Origin: an uncultured Candidatus Melainabacteria bacterium
GTDB taxonomy: Bacteria; Cyanobacteriota; Vampirovibrionia; Gastranaerophilales; Gastranaerophilaceae
Reading direction: 5' to 3'
Length of the DNA stretch: 9,417 nt
Assembly (NCBI GenBank): GCA_934754735.1
Contig: CAKVJE010000074.1
Coordinates: 1 to 9,417, forward strand
The notes under the pieces were generated by a model. The model did no database searches and was not told the DNA's origin. It saw nothing but the letters and a program-made list of their open reading frames with translations. Positions 5,404 through 9,417 of this stretch are shown here, one piece after another (the first letter of the stretch is position 1; every line of letters begins with the position of its first letter). The position numbers and the translations under genes were made by a program.

Positions 5404-6333
5404 TCATACAAATAGTGTATTTAATGTTATTCCAGAAATTATGCTTATTATAAGCAAAATAAAAATTATTTTTAATGTATCTTTAAAATCATTGTTTTTC
5501 AATAAAACTAATAAGCCTAAACCTGCATTTGATAATAATCCACTCATAACTGTGCCAAATGAAATTGTTCCTTTTATCAACATCATAGTTAATCCAATAG
5601 ATACTGCACAATTTGGAATTAAGCCTACAAAAGCTGATATTATTGGCTGTATGAATTTATTACCGTTTATTAGAGAATCAACGTCAACATTTACAAGAAA
5701 ATAATTTAAGAGTAATGTTATTACAAGTATAAATGCAAATACATTCGCGGTGTGCAGTATTGGGTGAATAATTAATTCGCGTTTACTTCCATGCTCAATA
5801 TCATGCTTGCAACAACCTTCTTCTATAACATCTGTTTGGACTGTATTTACTACTGATTTTTGTGGAATTATAAAGTCCACTAAATATCCAAATAAAATCC
5901 CTATAACCAATTTGATTAAAACTATTGGAATTATTAAATATGCTTTTGCAGGCGTTGCAAGAAGAATTGGTATTGTTTCGTCTGATGTTGCCAAATAAAC
6001 CGCAATTAGACATCCACGCGTAATTATTCTGTTTGAATAAAGACTACTGGCTATTACTGAGAAACCACATTGAGGGACAATAGATGCAAATGCGCCAACT
6101 AAAATCCCACTTTTTCCAGATTTTTTAAGAAGTTCGTTAATTTTGTTTGCATGATAAAACTCAAGAATTTCAATTATCACGAATACAAAAAACAAAAACG
6201 GTAGTAAATGAATGCTGTCACAAATAGCATCAAGTGCCCAATCCGCAAACGGTAACTTCTCTAATAGCACATCAAAAGGGGCAAAAAAGCTCTCATATAA
6301 TCCATTAATTTTTTCAAAAAATGAAATAAACAT
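5404..6333 (-). CDS. Putative heavy-metal/manganese exporter, ArsP_2-like membrane protein
   Basis: This 309-residue polytopic membrane protein has about eight predicted spans, at roughly 40-60, 77-97, 106-125, 130-156, 194-214, 227-252, 258-278 and 286-308. Two related halves are visible. The first has GAFASIVPQCGFSV (80-93) and YLATSDETIPILLA (113-126). The second has SAFVGLIPNCAVSI (233-246) and LLSNAGLGLLVLL (266-278). These motifs fit the family annotated as putative 10TM heavy-metal exporter, arsenic efflux or putative manganese transporter. The name is from recall and the substrate is not proven. The loop at 170-190 carries EEGCCKHDIEHG and further His, possibly a metal-sensing or metal-handling segment. 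The start at 6333 has no Shine-Dalgarno, but a -10 box ends six bases before it, suggesting a leaderless message. It is divergent from smc, with metal-regulator-like palindromes between them. Confidence 0.85.
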   Translation of the reverse strand: MFISFFEKINGLYESFFAPFDVLLEKLPFADWALDAICDSIHLLPFLFFVFVIIEILEFYHANKINELLKKSGKSGILVGAFASIVPQCGFSVIASSLYSNRIITRGCLIAVYLATSDETIPILLATPAKAYLIIPIVLIKLVIGILFGYLVDFIIPQKSVVNTVQTDVIEEGCCKHDIEHGSKRELIIHPILHTANVFAFILVITLLLNYFLVNVDVDSLINGNKFIQPIISAFVGLIPNCAVSIGLTMMLIKGTISFGTVMSGLLSNAGLGLLVLLKNNDFKDTLKIIFILLIISIISGITLNTLFV

Positions 6334-6339
6334 AAAAAA

Positions 6340-6368
6340 ATTAAACTATAAAAAAAAGATATAGTCAA
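6340..6368 (-). promoter_or_regulatory. Promoter of the membrane-protein gene, predicted leaderless
   Basis: On the minus strand TTGACT (6368-6363), a 17-base spacer and TTTAAT (6345-6340) form a good sigma-70-type promoter. Six T residues separate the -10 from the ATG (6333-6331), so the transcript should begin at or next to the start codon, with no room for a ribosome-binding site. Confidence 0.65.
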
Positions 6369-6385
6369 AACGCTTATTATTCAAA

Positions 6386-6396
6386 TTGATAATCAA
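6386..6396. promoter_or_regulatory. Palindrome TTGATAATCAA, possible operator
   Basis: This is a perfect 11-base palindrome centred at 6391, between the divergent promoters of the membrane-protein gene and smc. Its core TGATAATCA equals the centre of the classical Fur box, and the flanks are only loosely similar. Given the exporter-like neighbour, a metal-responsive regulator is plausible but unproven. Confidence 0.35.
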
Positions 6397-6419
6397 CTTA
6401 TACTGTTTAAATTAGTTAA

Positions 6420-6437
6420 AGTTAGTAAAATCTAACT
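6420..6437. promoter_or_regulatory. Inverted repeat AGTTAG-N6-CTAACT, possible operator
   Basis: Perfect six-base arms (6420-6425 and 6432-6437) flank TAAAAT and end two bases before the TTGACA -35 of smc. The position suits a regulator of smc, or of the divergent gene from further upstream. Confidence 0.4.
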
Positions 6438-6439
6438 GA

Positions 6440-6466
6440 TTGACAGCGTTTGATTTTTAATGTAAT
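6440..6466 (+). promoter_or_regulatory. Candidate smc promoter
   Basis: A perfect TTGACA (6440-6445) is followed by TGTAAT (6461-6466) after 15 bases, or by TAATTT (6463-6468) after 17 bases. Transcription would start near 6473-6475, leaving a leader of about 28 bases that contains the smc ribosome-binding site AGAAGGGG. Confidence 0.55.
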
Positions 6467-6501
6467 TTTAATGAATAGAGGAGTATTAAGAAGGGGTAAT
6501 T

Positions 6502-9417
6502 ATGTTCATTAAACAGCTGGAGATTGACAATTTTAAATCTTTTGCGAACAAAGTTGATATCCCTATGCTGAAAGGTTTTACAACCATTTCAGGCCCAAAC
6601 GGTTCCGGAAAAAGTAATATTATTGACAGTATTCTTTTTGCTCTCGGGCTTTCTACAAGCAGAACTTTGCGTGCAGAAAAGCTTTTCCACTTAATTTCAA
6701 CCTACAACAAAAGAAATGAAGCTTTTGTAAAAGTAACTTTTGGTGAAACTGAGGACGGCGATTTTTCTGTTGCAAGAAGAATTAGAAAATCCTCTCAAGG
6801 TTTTGTAAGTATTTATTATCTTGATGATAAAATTGCAACATTATCTGATATCCACGCTCGATTAGAAAAATATAATATTACGCCAAACAGCTACAACGTA
6901 ATGATGCAAGGCGACGTTATGAGTATTACAAACTGTACTCCGAACGAACGCCGTAAAATAATTGACGAAATCGCCGGAGTTGCAGATTTTGACAGAAGAA
7001 TAGACCAAGCAACAAACGAGCTTGAAACGGTTGAAAAGCGCGTTGTTAATTCGACATTGATTTTGAATGAAGTTAATACTCGTCTTGAACAACTTAACGA
7101 AGAAAGAGAAGTTGCGCTAAAATATCAAAAACTTAAAGAAGAAAAAACAGGGTTAGAAAGCCAAATTAATACTGTTAAGTTTTTTGATTTAAGACGTAAT
7201 TTAGAAAAAGCGCACGAAAATATTTTAGAATTTACTAAACGCAAAAAAGAAGAAGAATTAAAATCAAAAGACCTCGAAGAACGTTTGAAACTTATTAAAG
7301 AAAAATATGACGAGATTTCAAAAACAATTACTGAAAAAGGCGAAGGTCATCAACTAGAACTTAAACAAAAAGCCGAAGAATTAAAAGGTTCAATCTCAAG
7401 AAAAAATTCTTCAATTGTTTTTGCGGATAAACAAATTCAAGATAATTTAAAGACAATTGAAAACACAAAAAACGGTATTGAAGTTCAACAAGGCAAAATT
7501 AAAGATTCAGAATTAAAAATTTCTCTTAAGCAAGACGAAATTAAAGGAATTGAAAAAAACATTGAAGAGCAAAAAGCTATCTTGCATAAGATTTTGGAAG
7601 ATATGTCAGGCTTAAACGAAACGGCTGAAAAACACATCGAAAGAAGAAATACTTTAAGAAAAGAACTTGAAGAATTACAAGATAAAGAAACTAAGCTTAT
7701 TCAAAAACAAGCACCAATGGAAGCTGATTTATCCACTAAAAAGAAAGCATTAGAGGATGCAAAAGCGAAACTTGGTGAATTGGAAGCGTTTAAAGCAAAT
7801 TTTTCTGAAACAAAGTCTTCAAAAGAACTTTTAATAGAACAATTAGGCAAAGAACTTGACGATTTCAAAATTATCCAGAAAAATACATTAAATGATTTGG
7901 ATAAAACTAAAAACGAAATAGAAGACATGAACTACGACGTTCAGGCAGCACGCAACAAGATTTACAAGCTTGAGGCGATTAAAAACGCAAGCGAAGAAGC
8001 TAACCTCGGACGTGCTGTTGATACCGTTGTAAATGCTAATATTCAAGGCGTACACGCACCACTTGTAAAACTTGGTCAGGTTGATGAAGAGTTTTCTACA
8101 GCAATGGAAATTGCAGTTGGCGGAAGGATGTCACACATCGTAGTAGAAGATGAACACGTAGCTTCTACTTGTATTGAACTTCTAAAATCTGCGAACGCAG
8201 GACGTGCAACATTTGTACCTTTGAATAAAATCGTAAAATGTCCACGCAGTTTGAATTTACCAAAAGAAAAAGGTGTAATTGATTTTGCTATCAACCTTAT
8301 TGATTTTGATGATGAATATTTAAATGCTTTCTATTATGCAGTAGGCGACACGCTTGTTGTTGAAGATAGAAGCGTTGCAAACAAGCTTATCGGCAAATAC
8401 AGAATGGTAACACTATCTGGCGATTTGTTCGAAAAATCAGGTTCAATTACCGGTGGTGCTATCAGAAAAACAGGCTTAAAATTCTCACAAAATTCTGATA
8501 GCGAATTGGATACTTTTAAAGCCAGACTTCGTGAAATGGAAAGTAAATATGCGTCTTTGATTTCTAAGCGTTCTAATTTGGAATCTAAAATGGAAGATGT
8601 CAGAAGCAAATATTCAGCTTCAACGACAGAATTTAATAAAGCGAAATTAGAATTAACAAGCTTGGAAACAAATTTTGCAAATACTCAGAAAAATATTGAT
8701 GAAAAGCAAGAGTTAATCAAGGTTACAGAACCTGAAATTACTGCTTTAGAAAAAAATCTTGATAAAATGGAAGAAGAACATATCATTCTTTCCGAAAAAA
8801 TGACAGATATTCAAACTTCAATTTCAGAAGTTGAAAAACTTATGAATGACTCTGATTTGAAGGATTTAAAAGAAAAAACAGCAGGTGTTGAAGCCGAAAT
8901 AAAACGCTACGAAAAAAATATGGCGAACGCTCAAAATGATATTGATGGCTTGCACCAACAAATTGACTTTTTCACAACAACAATCAATACTCACAATGAA
9001 ACTATTGCGCGTTCTTTAAATACAAATAAAGATTTGGAACTTGATAAAGCTAAATTCACAGAAGAAATCAAAGGTTTAAACGAACAGCTTGAAGTTTTAA
9101 ATGTTCAAATTAAAGAAATCACTGACAAGTTGGGCGAACTTCTTAAACAAAGAGATGACATCAATAAAGATTTGGTTGATATTGAAACTCAACGTAATTT
9201 AAAAGCTTCTGATATTGAAAAAATTGCAGAGCAAATAGAGTCATTTAAAGCACGCAGACGCGAATTAGAACCTCAATTAGAAGAAACTCGCAAACTTTTG
9301 ACAGAATCAGGTGTTAATACGAATGAACTTGCGCCGATTGAAATGTCAATCGAAGAGATTACAAGCCGTATCCAAAGATTACAAAAACGCATGGACGACT
9401 TGGGCGCTGTTAACATG
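6502..9417 (+). CDS. smc: Chromosome segregation protein SMC, 3' end outside the window
   Basis: SMC forms an ATP-driven ring with ScpA and ScpB that compacts and separates the nucleoid. The frame is open for 972 codons to the window edge and has no stop. The N-terminal head has Walker A GPNGSGKS (31-38), the Q-loop glutamine Q136 in VMMQGD and DEIAGVADFD soon after. A long Lys/Glu-rich coiled coil (about 170-500) leads to the hinge (about 510-660), with IQGVHAPLVKLGQVD, AVGGRMSHIVVEDE, NAGRATFVPLNKI and GSITGGA. The returning coiled coil runs from about 665 to the edge, ending at LGAVNM, the known junction into the C-terminal head. The missing part, about 200 residues by family length, should hold LSGGE and Walker B. 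The ATG at 6502 has AGAAGGGG about six bases upstream. Head and hinge wording resemble cyanobacterial SMC. Confidence 0.96.
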   Translation, partial: MFIKQLEIDNFKSFANKVDIPMLKGFTTISGPNGSGKSNIIDSILFALGLSTSRTLRAEKLFHLISTYNKRNEAFVKVTFGETEDGDFSVARRIRKSSQGFVSIYYLDDKIATLSDIHARLEKYNITPNSYNVMMQGDVMSITNCTPNERRKIIDEIAGVADFDRRIDQATNELETVEKRVVNSTLILNEVNTRLEQLNEEREVALKYQKLKEEKTGLESQINTVKFFDLRRNLEKAHENILEFTKRKKEEELKSKDLEERLKLIKEKYDEISKTITEKGEGHQLELKQKAEELKGSISRKNSSIVFADKQIQDNLKTIENTKNGIEVQQGKIKDSELKISLKQDEIKGIEKNIEEQKAILHKILEDMSGLNETAEKHIERRNTLRKELEELQDKETKLIQKQAPMEADLSTKKKALEDAKAKLGELEAFKANFSETKSSKELLIEQLGKELDDFKIIQKNTLNDLDKTKNEIEDMNYDVQAARNKIYKLEAIKNASEEANLGRAVDTVVNANIQGVHAPLVKLGQVDEEFSTAMEIAVGGRMSHIVVEDEHVASTCIELLKSANAGRATFVPLNKIVKCPRSLNLPKEKGVIDFAINLIDFDDEYLNAFYYAVGDTLVVEDRSVANKLIGKYRMVTLSGDLFEKSGSITGGAIRKTGLKFSQNSDSELDTFKARLREMESKYASLISKRSNLESKMEDVRSKYSASTTEFNKAKLELTSLETNFANTQKNIDEKQELIKVTEPEITALEKNLDKMEEEHIILSEKMTDIQTSISEVEKLMNDSDLKDLKEKTAGVEAEIKRYEKNMANAQNDIDGLHQQIDFFTTTINTHNETIARSLNTNKDLELDKAKFTEEIKGLNEQLEVLNVQIKEITDKLGELLKQRDDINKDLVDIETQRNLKASDIEKIAEQIESFKARRRELEPQLEETRKLLTESGVNTNELAPIEMSIEEITSRIQRLQKRMDDLGAVNM

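Noticed and set aside
5441..6013. Frames on both strands inside the membrane-protein gene
   Set aside because: They overlap a protein with clear conserved motifs and have no independent signals.
6471..6512. 13-codon frame overlapping the smc start, possible leader peptide
   Set aside because: Its ATG lies at or before the predicted transcription start and has no ribosome-binding site.
6862..8609. Several minus-strand frames of 72-91 codons inside smc
   Set aside because: They are antisense shadows of the Lys/Glu-rich coiled coil and of the hinge, Ser/Phe/Leu-rich, without ribosome-binding sites.

Overview
The window looks like chromosomal DNA of an AT-rich bacterium using the standard code, with TAA/TAG/TGA all as stops. 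The best lineage clue is the SMC protein at the right end. Its head (VDIP-LKGFTTISGPNGSGKSN...LFALGLS-S) and hinge (IELLK...AGRATFVPLNKI) read like cyanobacterial SMC, while the base composition is far too AT-rich for most photosynthetic cyanobacteria. I infer a non-photosynthetic cyanobacterial relative of the Melainabacteria/Gastranaerophilales type. This is an inference, not a demonstration.

Layout, left to right. (1) 30-545 (+): a methionine-rich 171-residue protein of unknown function, followed by an intrinsic terminator. (2) 653-1380: a sparse region holding one 57-residue gene on the minus strand (919-1092), with a strong terminator downstream and a long, structured leader. (3) 1381-4758 (-): a tight four-gene unit transcribed aroC > aroK > aroB > PPP-type phosphatase. 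The first three genes overlap one another, and the fourth follows after 16 bases. (4) 4759-4992: a very AT-rich divergent promoter region. (5) 4993-5145 (+) and 5156-5353 (-): two small convergent cysteine-containing genes, the second carrying a conserved-looking four-Cys pattern. (6) 5404-6333 (-): a polytopic membrane protein of the putative heavy-metal/manganese exporter (ArsP_2-like) family. (7) 6334-6501: a divergent promoter region with several palindromes. (8) 6502-9417 (+): smc, open at the right edge with its C-terminal head missing.

Functionally, aroB (step 2), aroK (step 5) and aroC (step 7) form part of the shikimate pathway to chorismate. The membrane protein and smc are divergently transcribed and not obviously related in job. 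The most notable regulatory observation is that the predicted -10 boxes of aroC and of the membrane-protein gene each end exactly six bases before the ATG, and neither gene has a Shine-Dalgarno sequence. This predicts leaderless mRNAs, whereas smc, the small genes and the downstream operon genes mostly have recognisable ribosome-binding sites.

I found no CRISPR array, insertion sequence, tRNA, rRNA or prophage signature. Most of the window is ordinary housekeeping DNA, and I see no convincing new multi-gene system. The items worth a second look are the leaderless promoters, the altered GNHE motif in the phosphatase, and the unassigned small genes.
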